Assembly: GCA_011800155.1 (NCBI GenBank)
Contig: CM022369.1
Coordinates: 1,364,001-1,428,000 of the forward strand
Direction: 5' to 3'
Origin: Flammulina velutipes
Lineage: Eukaryota; Basidiomycota; Agaricomycetes; Agaricales; Physalacriaceae
Length of the DNA: 64,000 nucleotides
The notes under the pieces are model-generated. The model searched no databases. It saw nothing but the letters and a program-made list of their open reading frames with translations, and had not been told where the DNA came from. Positions 23,386 to 35,578 of the stretch are shown piece by piece (the stretch's first letter is position 1; the number at the start of each line of letters is the position of its first letter). Both the position numbers and the translations under genes were made by a program.

Positions 23386-26300
23386 TCATGAACGAGGCGA
23401 CCTCGTTCGATCTCCAAGCATTCCCTGAGGATCGAGATCGCTCCTACGATTGCTCATTGAGCTAGCAAGCTGCCGTTGCCAGTCGTCCAGCTCGCTCGAG
23501 AGATGTTCAAATGCCAAAGCATTCTCCGAGCTCGACGTACTAGCTCGACGTGCAGAGATCCCGGATATTGGTCGTCCTGCACCAAACGTTGGCTGATCTA
23601 CTTCCAGAAGCAGACCGATTTTATGAGACAGCTGCTCGTTGTCCCGTCTGAGGTTAACGTTCTCGTTGCTGAGCTGCTCCAACAAGGTTTCGCCACGACC
23701 ACCGCGCGCGATAGACAAAGACGACTCCAGGCGGTCCACCTCGTGTTGAAGGTCTTCTACCTGCGTGAGTCGGTCATCCGATTCGCGTCGAGAAGCAACG
23801 AGGTTGTCGCGTAGAACATCCAATTCCTGCTCCAAAGCATCAAGACGAGCGTGCAACTCCTTGTTTTCGTTTGTGAGCCGTTGCACCTGTCTTTGAGATT
23901 CCACCAATTGCGTGCGCATGGCCTCGACGTTATCGTCAGGCGTCCCACGACCATTCATGCCGCGTAGCCGAGGATCGATGGGTGATTTGCCGCGTACAGT
24001 ATCAAGTTCGGATTGAATTGTGGTGTTAAGGTTCTTCTGCTTCGTCAGCTCGTCCTTCATCCGGCGCATCATCTTTTCAGTGCCCCTATAAGCGAGCATG
24101 AGCAAAGGTATCTTGTCGAGATAAAAGCAGCCTACTTGACGTAATGCACAGCGACCTGGTAGTCCTCCTCCATCTGAGTCTGGCGCGCCTTGTATTGCTT
24201 CTCAGACTCCTCCCATAATTTTCGTTCTTCACTCAAAATCGCCTCTGCACCCAGATTGTCAGACTGAACAGGGCTCTGGCGTAATCGGACCTTCTCAAGC
24301 TCCGACGTCAGGCTTGCAACGGTCCTCTCTGCCTCCCGCGTTCGGCGTAGAGACTGGTTGAGATCACGTTCAGCTGTGTCACATCGGGCGCTTTGTTCGG
24401 ACAATTGGCGCTCCAGGTCAGCGATGGTGGCAGCAGAGGCTGCAGAGTTCGAGCGGGCAGGTTTTGAGGATGAGAGAGCATCATCGTCAACATCGACACC
24501 ATTCTCTGCAAAATAGTTGCGCAGCATTCCTAGGCGTACTTGGGAGTCGGATGCTTCCTTCATCTTCTGGCGCAAAGTACCTTCCTTCTCCGCGACATTC
24601 TGTCGCAGCCGTACTGCCTCACTTGTCGCGTTCGCAAGCTGACTACGAAGGACAGTAATCTGTAGTCGCAGAGTGGACTGCTCGGCTTCGAAAGTCCCGA
24701 CACGCCGACGATCTTCGGCCATCTGACGATGGGATTCTTCTGCGGACTGATTCGCCTCTTGGAGCATGTTGCGCAGGGATGCCGCCTCGTTCTCCAGTGC
24801 CATTATCTTCTCTGCATGTCCGCGAGTCAACCGATCCTCCTCGCTCTTGAGGTCCCGATGGGAGTCAAGAAGCTCTCCCAAGCTGCCGGTGGTCAAAGCC
24901 CTGAACGCATCAGCTTCTTCTCGAGACTTGGTCCAAGAGTTCTCTGCAGCCGTCAGCCTAGCCTGTGTAGCCTCCGCTTCGGCGGTGCGAGTTTCGAGCT
25001 CGCCACGGAGGTCAGCCAGATCCACCTCAAGCGCGTTAATCTGTTCGCGCGCGCGTTGGTACTGAGTATCGACCTCCTGGGCCCTAGTGGATGCCATATC
25101 GAGAGCATGCCGCGTCTGGTCTAGAGCGCGGACGTGTTGATCACGTAGATGTAGCAACTCTTCGACTTGCTCCCGTAATGACGATTCGTCCGCACGTATC
25201 TGTTCCAAAGACGATGTTTGCGAGAGTAACGTGTCGGCTCTATCGCGAAGCTGAGTCTCTAAAGCCGCGTGACGCGCATGGATGTCCATGTATCGTTGAT
25301 GAATGCGACTGTGTGCTTCCGCTTCCTGCTCGGCGGTTTTCGTCGCGTCGGTGGCGCGAGCTTCAGCTTGCTCGTATAGAGTAGTCTGCACTGACAACGA
25401 ATCCGTAAGTTCCAAAATGGCTTTCTCCTGGACACGCTTCTCCGACATCAGAGTCGAAATGTCGTTTTCAAGTTCGGAGAGCCGCTGCCTCTCCAGGTGA
25501 GTAACTTCAGGCTCGTTCCCAGACTCGTATGCAGCGAGCTTGGCGCGATAGTAAGCAGCTTCTTGTGATGCACTGACTTTCATACGCTCAGCATCAGCAA
25601 CGTGGTCGGAAGCGCGCTGTGCTTGCTCAAGGAGAGCACTCTGATACTAAGTCAGTAACGTGGCGTTTAAATTGATGTCGACCACTGACCTGCATGTACG
25701 CCTTGAATTGCTTGAAGCGTAGCAGCAGTTCAACATTAACGCCGTCACTGCTCTCTAAGCTTAGATCCTCCTGGTTCCCATCCTTCTCGGTGTAGATGTA
25801 GCCAGCACGCGAGGCCTTGACGAGCGCTTCTCTCATCCAGAGCATTTGTCGCCTCATAGCCTCCATATCTCCTTCCCTCGCCTTGATCTCTCGCAATAAA
25901 TCTGCAGTGACATTACCCACAGAACCTTGCCTCGAAGCGGAATGATGATGGTAGCCATTGACGGTGGGTGAGGCTGACGGTGAGTAGAATCCATCAACTG
26001 GCGGCTTTGAGCGATCCACGGCAGGTGAAGCTCGTCCAGTCACACCATTTAAGGCCATCGACACGCCCATCATATTCGGTGCTTGAGATTCTGACCCGCT
26101 AGAAGGAGAAACGGCACGACTACCCACTGCGGTGGGGCTCCTAGCTCGAGACTGTAAGATGTGTTGTTGCTCTGGAGACATCGCCCGTTCCCGCGGCGTG
26201 GACTCATTGTTCATCACATCGTCCTCTTCCTCCTCTCGGCGGGGCCGCATAGGTGCCTTGCCTTTCCCGTTGACAAGAGGAGGTTGGACGCCGTTAACCT

Positions 26301-28193
26301 TTGGACGAGTATTGGTAGGAGAAATGGCACGGCGGGGATCTTCTGCTTCTGACCCCTGCATCGGAGACATCGACCGAGATCTGTTGATAGTCGGTTCTGA
26401 CGTAGATTGAGAAGCCTGTTGCGCGGCGGCACCGGGAAGCGTCGATTTCCGGGCGGGGTTCTGCGGTGGCGGCGTTTTGGATGCGTCGGGATATTTGATA
26501 TGTTCTAATTCGACGTCAGTCTAGAGAATCAACGTATAATGAAATACACACTGGTGTCAAGAATGTGGATCATGCTCGGATCGTCGGTCTTCGCAGGTGT
26601 GGACGATTCACCTCCGAGAACGATTACTCGAGGCCCAACAGAAGCCATTGCATGGCCGGAGCGGCCACTAGGCTGAGGTCCCATGTTTTGGAACATATAC
26701 CATCTTTGGTCTGTCATATGGTATTAGTTGTTGATCAATCATGAGAAAATTTAACGAACTTGAAATCTTGAAGGCGGCTAGGTCGGAGAGGTCTTTTCCG
26801 TCGACGCCCCTTCCGCCAAAGATGTATATGACATCGTCGACCAGCGCTGCAGCATGACCTTCTCGAGGAGACGGTATGTAGCCTATGCACGTCAATTCCG
26901 ACCATGTGTTAGTCGTAAGGTCGAAAGACCATGTATCATTGTAGTGATACTGTCCATCAGTTCCACCAAACCTGATAATGGCTGTGTGAGTGGTGGAGAA
27001 TCACGATGGACGATGGACTCACACAAAGATGCGATCACCGTAGCTAGTACAGATATGACCTGTCCTCTTTGCGGGCTTGTAAGGCTCGTCGGGCTTCCTA
27101 GTAGCTGGTATGCTCGGCTCTATACGCTCCCAGGTGGCTTTAGTCCGCACTAAAAGAAACTTCACTGTCAGTTAATCTATTAGACGAGAAGATCTGTAGG
27201 TCGCACGGGTGTTGAGATCAAATGACCATAGATCATCCATAAATTCGGTATCAACCTGTCCACCAAAGACGATGAAGCGTGAGCCAACCATTGTAACAGC
27301 GTGGCCATATCTTCCAACAGGTATGGCGCCATGAATGTTCACTAGCGTCCATTCCTTTGAGACTAAGTAAACAGTTAGAGAGGTAATTTTTTCTTCGGAT
27401 GCAAACTTACCCAAGTTTAAGAGATAGAGGCCGTTATCTTGTTTATCCGTATCCCTGGACCTTGAGTCTGCCTTTGTGTCTCCTCCCCAGACAATGAGAA
27501 CATTGCTAACGACGGCACTAGCGTGTCCGACTCTGGGCGACGGTGTTTCGCCCTCGGTTTGAATGAGAGTTGTTGAATATTCGCGAGTGTTAAAAAGGAA
27601 GAGGTCGTTTGTTGCGGTTTCGCTGCGGATGAGACCGCCGAAAAGGTATAGGTCTCCGTTGGCGGTACATGTTGACGGCAATGCATGACCATAGCGGGGG
27701 AATGGCAAGGGAGAAGGACTGTTAGGTGCCGGTGCCGGTGCCCCCGGTCTGCTCAAAAGTGTTGGCGGCGCAAGTACGAGGCGTCGCGCTGCCCAAGGAA
27801 ATGATGGGCCCTGTCGCTGCTGTTGCTGCTGCTGTTGCAGGACAGCTTGCTGTGGAGGTTGGTTGGGTGGCTGGGAAGTTGGAGGTGGTTGCCGTATATT
27901 TTGGGCAGCTTGAAGAGAAGGAGGTATGTTCGCAGGTGCACTAAGATGATAACAGTCATGTAAGTCGGGCTCGACGAGAAGCATCAGTAAAACACTGACG
28001 CGTTCGGTAGTCCTTCCCCCCGCATGCTCGACAGCTGCTGTTGCTGCTGCTGCTGTACGACACTGCTATCTCTGCTGACCGCTTGCTGGGCGGAAATTTG
28101 CGCCAAAGCCTGACTGGGGGTCTGAGCGACAGTGATATTTGCAGGTGCAGCCGGGGGTGCTTGCGACTGCTTCTTGCGGGAGAAGAAGGACAT
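23386..28193 (-). CDS. tea1: Tea1-like kelch-repeat cell-polarity protein
   Basis: Cell-end marker that in fission yeast and filamentous fungi travels on microtubule tips and fixes sites of polar growth. Nine exons: 28193-28000, 27940-27411, 27362-27207, 27149-27023, 26971-26760, 26710-26552, 26504-25690, 25640-24136 and 24085-23386; 1465 residues, the usual size of Tea1/Kel1 proteins. A Gln/Pro-rich N-terminus contains two poly-Gln tracts. Residues about 110-460 form kelch repeats, seen as recurring GHA...G...FGG blocks ([53 protein letters not shown]). A Ser/Pro-rich linker follows. From about residue 730 to the end there is near-continuous coiled coil with few interruptions. Splice phases close perfectly over all nine exons. 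Orthology to tea1 versus its paralogue tea3 is not decided. Confidence 0.85.
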
Positions 28194-28899
28194 TCTGCGA
28201 GTTCTGTTTCCTAGGATGGACGGTATGGCTGCAAACGCGGCGTGGTAACAGGCGAGAAGATGGCAGTATGGTGGTGGTTAGAGTCCAAGTCACCGCCACA
28301 GCGAATTAATCCAGAAGGCAAAAGGAAAGAGAGTTCGAACGAAGAAAAGAGAGCAGGCCCGCCTGAGCTATCGAATGGGTAGGACCCAACAACTCGACTT
28401 GTTCAACGTGCAGGTGCTTCCGTCGTGATGGCTGGACCGGTGGAGTTTGCTTTTGTTTGTCAACACCATACATCCAGCCGCTGTTTGCCGACCAAGTTCA
28501 ATCGTGGCGTGGTAAGCTCAACGCTAGAAATGCGGGTACCAGTCTGAATGTCAGAGGGATAGATGCGGTTATCTTCTGCAATAAATCTTTTCGTGCGCCG
28601 AGTTTGACCTGTCATGCGATTTATTTTCTTCTTAATGTCAAAGTGTGGCGTAATACTTCATGATCAAGTAGGATCAAGTACTGTATCAGATCAGATGGGA
28701 TTTCTTGTGACATCTTATATGATCCACTGGGAACCTCTTTTGCGGTACATCAAGATGACGGTCTACCATTGTAGTAGGGAGGTGGGCATCATGAGGATCC
28801 TAGTTCCAGTAACGTCACTAATACTTATGTAGTAACAAAACTGAACTCCTTGTTTATGCATAGCAGCCGTAAAATTTTATTTTCATTGTAATTATGTCT
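28194..28899. other. Intergenic region upstream of Tea1-like gene
   Basis: About 700 bases with no conserved open frame on either strand. The first part should hold the promoter of the Tea1-like gene. Nothing else recognised. Confidence 0.5.
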
Positions 28900-29399
28900 T
28901 CAAACAGGTCGAAAACTAGCGATAGTATGCAGACGGACACGGAGTGACCCTTCCAGTTCGATCGGGGTTTCCCTGTGGTAAGGCGTGGGCATGAAGCTTG
29001 AAGAAATGAAGGTTCGACTTCAGATGATTCTATTCTCCGTTAAAGATTGGAAGGATCACGTACATAGTTTGCTGGTGAGGCTGAGCACTGTATGGTTTTA
29101 TGTAACGGAATATCATGCTAACAGTTAGTTTGAGCCTGCCAGTAAAGAATGTCCTATGTGTAGTGTACATGAACGAGGAAGTGCCATGAACACTGATAAG
29201 ATACAGACAAACACGAGGATCCATCATCCTACTGACAAGAACAAATATGGGGCTAACCACGCTATTTTTCAAATTACTACCAGACAAACGGTAGCGCGAC
29301 TTTAGAGCTTTTCTGACGCGTATCTTCTCCTTCTACGTGGCTAGAAATAGGCGAGGTTAGCGGTAAACGGAGAAATAGGCTGCATGTATGGCAATGCAT
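28900..29399 (-). CDS. Possible small spliced gene (uncertain)
   Basis: On the minus strand a four-exon structure can be drawn: 29399-29281, 29231-29169, 29117-29064 and 29017-28900. Its introns are 49, 51 and 46 bases, with GT donors, AG acceptors and a CTAAC branch-like motif in the second. It would encode 117 residues (MHCHTCSLFLRLPLTSP...). An alternative reading joins the last two exons in another frame, giving LPQGNPDRTGRVTPCPSAYYR at the C-terminus, which looks equally protein-like. I recognise neither. The case rests only on intron sizes that match the rest of the window; it could be a non-coding spliced RNA or chance. Confidence 0.22.
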
Positions 29400-29519
29400 C
29401 ACAATGGAAGCATGCTTATCAAATGGGGTAGGCAAGGCCTTTGTGGACCACTTCCTTCATCAACTTGGGCCAGCTCGTCTTCTCTTTCTCATTCTTCACC
29501 ATTTTCTCGCATTCAAGCC

Positions 29520-32056
29520 ATGACGATGATAGTAACCAATAGAAAGACGACAACCGGGCTAATTCACACCGCATCAAGCAACCAGAGCGCAGCTCAGCCT
29601 GGTGCTGGGAAGAGTCTTCCTCAAGGACGCAGGAAATCCTTCTTCTTTGGTCTGTTCTCTTCGTCAGAGAAACCAGTACCTCAACGAGCATCGACTGGCA
29701 CGAAGCTCACCAAGGCTCAATCACCCTCAGTCTCGTCAAGGATCACAACTATTTCGCCGGAATTGCTACGAGATCCTGCGTTCTCATCTGACCCAAATTC
29801 CCACCTGGACAACGTTGGAAGGCCCGGCCGTCACTCCCCTACGTCAGTTAATCATTCCCCGCGAGAACAGGCTGTTTCGCCTGGCGACGATTCTCGAAGG
29901 ATTTGGAAGCCCTCTCTGTCGCCCACGCAGCCTCCTCAGACGGCTACTCCCGAACCTCTCCATTCATTGCTATCCAATTCCGCCACGTCTCATCCGTCTT
30001 CCTCTGGTCTGTCTTCGTCTATGTCGACAGAGACACAGCCAACGTCGAGCTCATCAGAGGAGCACCGCACACCCACGCGGAATGATTCATTACCACTTCC
30101 GGATCTTCAACCTCAGCATAATTTGCGCATCGCAAACCCAGATCCCGACGAACCTCCCCCATACGAGTCATTGGGCCAGTTGCGGCCGTCAGACAAGAAA
30201 GTTATCCCGAAAAGCCCAGCAGAGCCAGATGCATCGTCCTCTGCGCGTCCTCCAACTCCCAACGACGACTCTGGGAGATCAGTGGCAGATCCTCCGTCGT
30301 TGAATTTCCTAAAGCCCTCCGCCCCAGTAGTGGATATCCAACTCTTTCCGTCCTCGAAACCTCCTACGCAGGCGTATCCATCACAACCGCTTCCGCACCA
30401 GAGGACGCCTCCTTTAGATACTTCTAATTCGCCTCCACGACAACAACAAAGCGGCCCCGCCGTTGTTCCTTTTCGTCCCGTTGTGCTTGCCTATAAGCCT
30501 CCTTCAGAGAGTCAGGCTACCGGTACACGGATGCCAGACCTTCCTTCGTCTTCCACTGGGAAATCATCTTCGTCCCACCATCGACATCATGGACCTACAC
30601 CTCAGCAGGCGAAGAAACCTTCAAGCGCATCGAGGCCTCCACATCACAAAGGTGTTGATATCATCGACGAGCTAGACAAGACCAATCCACTAGGTGTATC
30701 ATTTCATAACGGTGGACCTTATGAAGGTATTTCGAAAGTGACGAAATCTCAACCTGAACAAAGGGTGAGAATCAAAACTGTCGATATAAATGAAACCTGA
30801 CAATTTACAGAATCGCCCCCACCGAGAGCATACGAATGTATGTGACTTTTCTCCGCAGTTCTTTCACGCCTCATTCACATTTTCAGGCGCATCTGAACCA
30901 GGCGAGCTCGCCGATTCCTTTTGGTGGTTCTCTCAACCTCGTTCCAGGACAAGTGTTGCCACGCAACTTCCAGCCATACTCTCAGCCAGAGCCATACCAA
31001 CAAAGCATACCCCCTCTTCACAGACACCCGAGTTCATTTCAGTCAAATTTCTCCCAAAGTCCTATGCAGAGCCACGAACGTCTTCCTCCGTTCAACGCTC
31101 AAGCTCGACATGTCCATGCACCTCCAAGGACTACGCCGGTTCCCCCTTTACCCCACGCCCATAACCACACATCACATAACCATATCACTAATTCCAATTT
31201 CGCACAAAGGCCACCGGGCGCGGCTGAACCTCGTTCTTACGATACACTGTCTGATGTCAGCGCATACGATTCTACGGATGTCGACGACTCAGATGCATAC
31301 GGTGGGATCATGAACGAAGAGGATGCTACAAAGCACATAATACGCAACAGCGCTCCCCTTCCTAGCCCTCGTCCGACTCAGAGTTCTCCTGACTTGAACT
31401 TGCAGAGATCTATGACTTCTTCTACGCCTCGTAACAGTTACCGCCCTTTGCTGAACCATAGTCACTCTTCCCTTGTCCGGAATGACGGTGCTCAGCCTGC
31501 GCGCCATCCAACTATGGGAGCTCAACCCAACGCAAATGGATGGCATCCGCATAACAATGGCTACGACACACCGAACGGGAACTACTTGCATTCCCAGCCA
31601 CAACAATATTTCGGGCCTTCCCAAGGTAGCCGCCATGGGCCTAGTTCCCAACTGTCCATTGCGTCTTCAGCATCGCATCCTAATGCATTGCAGCCACGAC
31701 ACATTCCGAAGAACCTTGTCATGCCCACACCTCTACAATCACCGCCGCGTGCCGGTGGTCCTAATTCGCCGCCGCCAGCCCACTATGTGGATCCTAGACA
31801 TAATATGCAATCGTCGTACGGAAATTCCCCTGCCCCGCGAGCTCAACTACCACGACAACCTCAGAATCATACTCCTATGAACATGCCTCCTCCGCCGGTT
31901 ACGAATCACGCTGGGCGACTACAGAAGAGATCGAGCATGACACATGTCCGTGGACAAGCGTCTGTCTCGTTCGCAGCGGAGTACGTCCAGCCAAGCCCTT
32001 CAGTGACGAAGAAGCCTCCGAAACGAGTGTTGAGCAAGAAGAGAACCGATTTTTGA
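29520..32056 (+). CDS. Ser/Pro-rich protein of unknown function
   Basis: Basidiomycete-type low-complexity protein that I do not recognise. Exons 29520-30764, 30811-30837 (27 bases) and 30887-32056; 813 residues. Near the N-terminus is the basic-aromatic patch GRRKSFFFGLFSSSEK. A long Ser/Pro/Thr-rich region contains a PPPYES motif (PPxY, a possible WW-domain ligand). A more ordered block follows at the exon 1 end (VDIIDELDKTNPLGVSFHNG), then FGGSLNLVPGQVLPRNF. The C-terminus is basic (KKPPKRVLSKKRTDF). Start chosen at 29520 because it follows a pyrimidine-rich leader; an in-frame ATG lies at 29388. A 54-base GTAACC...CAACCAG segment at 29532 could be a further in-frame intron. Possibly a cortical or signalling scaffold, but that is a guess. 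Confidence 0.65.
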
Positions 32057-32208
32057 CAGAGACACTAAATTATGACCTTATATATTCATCTTATTTACTG
32101 CATTCTGTATATACTATTCATGTACTGCTGCTATGTTGTTGCTTTCGAGATACAGTGTCCCCCATTCGCGAAAACGTCCGGGATGAACGCTATGGTAGAT
32201 GTATGACC

Positions 32209-32907
32209 TCAAGGCCTCTTTTTTAACTCTATTTCCTTTCGCGCTTGGAGCGCCATTTGACTGAGGTGTCCATGAATCCTTGATATGACGAAAGGTAGGA
32301 CAACGAGAAGCAGGACCAAAAGAAGGACAAGTGGGAATACTGATTCTGGTAGAATTCCCAGATACAGAGGCTCCAGAATGGCGTCGAATACCACAGGGCG
32401 ACGAAAGTTGGATAGGTTGCTATTGGGATTGGGGGTGAGGATGCCAGAGTCAATTGCACTAATTGAAGCGTATTTTGAGCCATGCGCATCTCGAGCATCA
32501 AAAAGATCAATATAGAAATCGGTAGGATGCTAGGCTATCGTGAGTGTTGCTCGTGAAATTGCATGAGGACGTACATCCGCTGGCCATGATACTCGCAAGG
32601 TGAATTTCGTGTACGGCGTCCATTCCGCACTCGTGAGATTGAGAACAAGCCACATTTTTCCTGGATTTGCTTCTGGGGAGAAGCCCAAAGGCGCTGGGAC
32701 GAGTTCAAAGGATTTCTCGTTACCGTGAGCGCCTAACGAGAATCTACAATGATTAGGATATCAATTGTAATAATTCAATAAAACGACATACGCATCGACT
32801 GGACTTGCAATAGAGTTCTGTTCCTTCGAAGACGCGTCAAAGTTGATAATTTCAGTATTAGCTGCCACAAGGGCGCTGAAATAAAGTAGGATGATGACGA
32901 GGTTCAT
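32209..32907 (-). CDS. Small type I membrane protein, unknown function
   Basis: Three exons: 32907-32792, 32743-32575 and 32529-32209; 201 residues. MNLVIILLYFSALVAA is a signal peptide. A lumenal domain of about 140 residues with an N-glycosylation site (NLTSAEWTPY) follows. Near the C-terminus is one strongly hydrophobic segment (LGILPESVFPLVLLLVLLLV), then a short basic tail ending KEIELKKRP. The lysines near the C-terminus resemble an ER-retrieval signal but are not a strict KKXX. The layout suggests an ER or secretory-pathway membrane protein with its bulk in the lumen. I do not recognise the family. Its start codon is only 38 bases from that of the divergent WD-repeat gene. Confidence 0.75.
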
Positions 32908-32945
32908 GGTAGTTTGACGTCAACCTCACTTTAGTTCCTCCCATC
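32908..32945. promoter_or_regulatory. 38-base gap between divergent start codons
   Basis: The ATGs at 32907 (minus) and 32946 (plus) face away from each other over 38 bases. Promoter elements of each gene must overlap the other gene's 5' leader or coding region, unless one start is wrong. No consensus element was identified. Confidence 0.5.
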
Positions 32946-35578
32946 ATGAGACGATCACTCCGACCACGGAAATCTCAACCAAATTACGCCGTAATCTCTG
33001 CTCCGACGACCTCAGGCTCAGAAGAAGAGAATCAGATAGCTATTGCTGTTCTGGAAGATGAATCTAGTGGCAGTGACTTCGGCCTAGAAGTCAATAAAGA
33101 CGATGCACCTGTCGAAGACGAGGACGAGGATATGGGTACCGCGTCCGATGAAGACCTCAACGAAATGGACATCGATAGCGAAGAAGAACCTGCTATTGTT
33201 GCTAAACCAAAGTCCACTAAACCGAAGAAAGCTTCAACGCTCGCCCCGCGTCAGGTCGCAGGAGGCATGCGCCAAAGGCTATATGTTCTGCCCACCCCAA
33301 GCGTGCATCATAGACATCGCGCTGTGCCATTGTATGCTCCCCGTAACCCGGTCGAACGCCTTCTATCGCGTCCGAAAGCATTTTCACCGACCAAGACCGT
33401 GTTAACGAATTCTTTTACACATGATGCGAAAACGACAGATCGGCTGAACAAAGTATGGGGCTACAACGTCGGCCCAGGACCTTCTTGGGAGTCAGTCGAG
33501 GATAGAGCTTGGTTCAAAGAAGCTAAAGATAATGCAGAAATAGAGGCAGACAAACGACCCATTGTCTATTCGGATCTGAAGTCTACGAGCGAGTGTAGCG
33601 TTCTCGAAATTAGGTGCGTTTCTTACCATTACTTATGCTTCTAGTTCTCATTTCTGTCCGCTTAGTCAAGCTGCGTCGTATCTTCCACACGATTCATCTG
33701 TCGATGAGAACGGATCCACGACCACCTCGCCTGCTGCTGTACCTTGCATGCTTGGCCCGCATGATTCACAGACACGTGTTGACTTCTCCCTCTTCGACGT
33801 TCACGAACTTTGTATGCATTTTGATGTTGGCTCGTATCAGTCCTCACGCCACAAGTTTAGCTAAATTCATTCCCGAGAGCCAATCATTTATATTCAATCC
33901 CGGTGCTCCCGCATGGGGTCTTGATTGGTGCCCCATCCATCCATCAGTGCGGGAAGGTCAGTATCTTCCATAATGTTCTTTGGCCCTTTCATCGATTTCC
34001 ACCTAGATCGTGATCACGCCCAATATCTAGCTGTGGCACCCCTCACATCGCAAGATCAAGAACCAGAGGTGGGAGTCCACGCTCCAAGGCCGTCCAAAGC
34101 CTGCATTCAGATATGGGAATACTCTGAAGACGGTTTGAGATGTGTCACTGTGATGTGTATCAACTCAGGACCTGCGTTCGACTTGAAATGGTGCCCTCTA
34201 CCGTCGCATGTAAACACTTCCCGCTATTCTATGTCGGTCGGAAACTTACTTGGTCATAGGACATTGCCGCTGGAAGGCTCGGGCTGATAGGTGGAACTTT
34301 CGAGGATGGTTCTTTCTCTGTCTATTCCGTACCAGACCTGCCGTCAAAGGATGACGAGCCTAACTATGGTATGTTGGCTCCCGCTTATTTCTTTCGACTC
34401 TTAAACTGAATGATTGTAGTGCATATCTCGGAACCAGTCCTACGTATTGAATTGGCCGAAACTTCATGTTGGTCATTTGATTGGGCAAATAGCGAAGTTG
34501 TGGCCATCGGTACTACCAATGGCATCATCGCTGTGTATGACATTGGGTCAGCGTTGAAGAAATCAGGTATGGACCAATAAGCTCCTCGGATGACATCCAG
34601 TCTAAACCCGCCCAGGAGCAGGACCTATAAATGGTTTGCTTCCAACACATTACATCCCGATTCACCAGTCTGCAATTCGTGCATTAACTTGGATACGTGC
34701 GCCTCCGTCCACGGCGTCTGGCGATACTGCGATTAATAGGAATCCTACTGTCATCGCTAGCGGTGGGTACGACGGTATGGAGTGCATGACTGATATTCGA
34801 GACGGTCGTGGCTCTGTTGTAAACAGAACAAGAGGTCTATTAGTCGGCTATCCTTTCGGAAACTCATGTTCTCATACGATCGTGTTAGATGTTATCAACA
34901 CAATGGTGTTTTCCCCGTATGCTGGAGGCCCCATTACAATTGATCATGAAAATGTGGTCAAGGCTTACTCCGCATCACCAAGTATGCTTGGAAGAGGTCA
35001 TACATTGTTGGAACCTGGTGGACCTGTTTGGGTATGTTTCATTTCGCTATCCTTCCATGCATCTTTGAACCATGGTTCAGTGTCTTGGAACTTCAGATCT
35101 TCATCCTCAACTCGCTGTCGCTTGTGCCGACGGAGCATTGACAACCACCAACTTGCTTCGCTCGACGCGTCGCGGTGGTACAGTCGTGCGTATATATTTA
35201 TCACATATTACTCATTCCCTTACTGTTGTTTTGTTACAGCCCTTCTGGACGCACAAGATCTACCATCTTGACTTCAGTCGAAAAACTGGCGTGTATCGAT
35301 TCTTAGAACGGTTTCTGCCCACTGAAGTCGGAGCGACGCTGAAAACTGGTGCATGGCCGCGTCAGGTTAGCGTCCAACGCGCTGCCTGGAATGGCGGAAA
35401 TGGCCTGGGATGTGCTGGAGTGTTGGCCAGTGCGACAGGGAGTGGCCTTTGTAGGATCGAAGTCCTCGAAGGTCGATGGATGAGAGGACGTTTTCCCTAC
35501 GGTGATATTTCTAGAGTTCGCGGAGAGTCTGGTACGAATGACGGAGATGTGGATGACGATGAAGAAATATCTGATTGA
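32946..35578 (+). CDS. WD-repeat protein, probable TFIIIC subunit (Tfc6/Sfc6 type)
   Basis: Ten exons: 32946-33613, 33666-33811, 33861-33956, 34007-34209, 34260-34368, 34420-34566, 34616-34834, 34889-35031, 35081-35185 and 35240-35578; 724 residues. The N-terminus is basic (MRRSLRPRKS), then strongly acidic. The body has WD-type blades: NPGAPAWGLDWCPIHPS, CIQIWEYSEDGLRCVTV, VLRIELAETSCWSFDWANSE and VIASGGYDGMECMTDIRDG. A conserved-looking GGPITIDHENVVKAYSASPS and an acidic C-terminal tail follow. This arrangement matches the TFIIIC box-B-binding WD subunit (fungal Tfc6, human GTF3C2), which recruits TFIIIB for RNA polymerase III. The family call is from pattern memory and is moderate. The 54-base intron 34835-34888 is in-frame if retained; I infer splicing because it joins NRTR to DVINTMVFSPYAGG. 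Confidence 0.65.

Noticed and set aside
28990..29025. GGTTCGACTTC resembling a tRNA B box
   Set aside because: No A box at the right distance and no acceptor stem or cloverleaf could be drawn.
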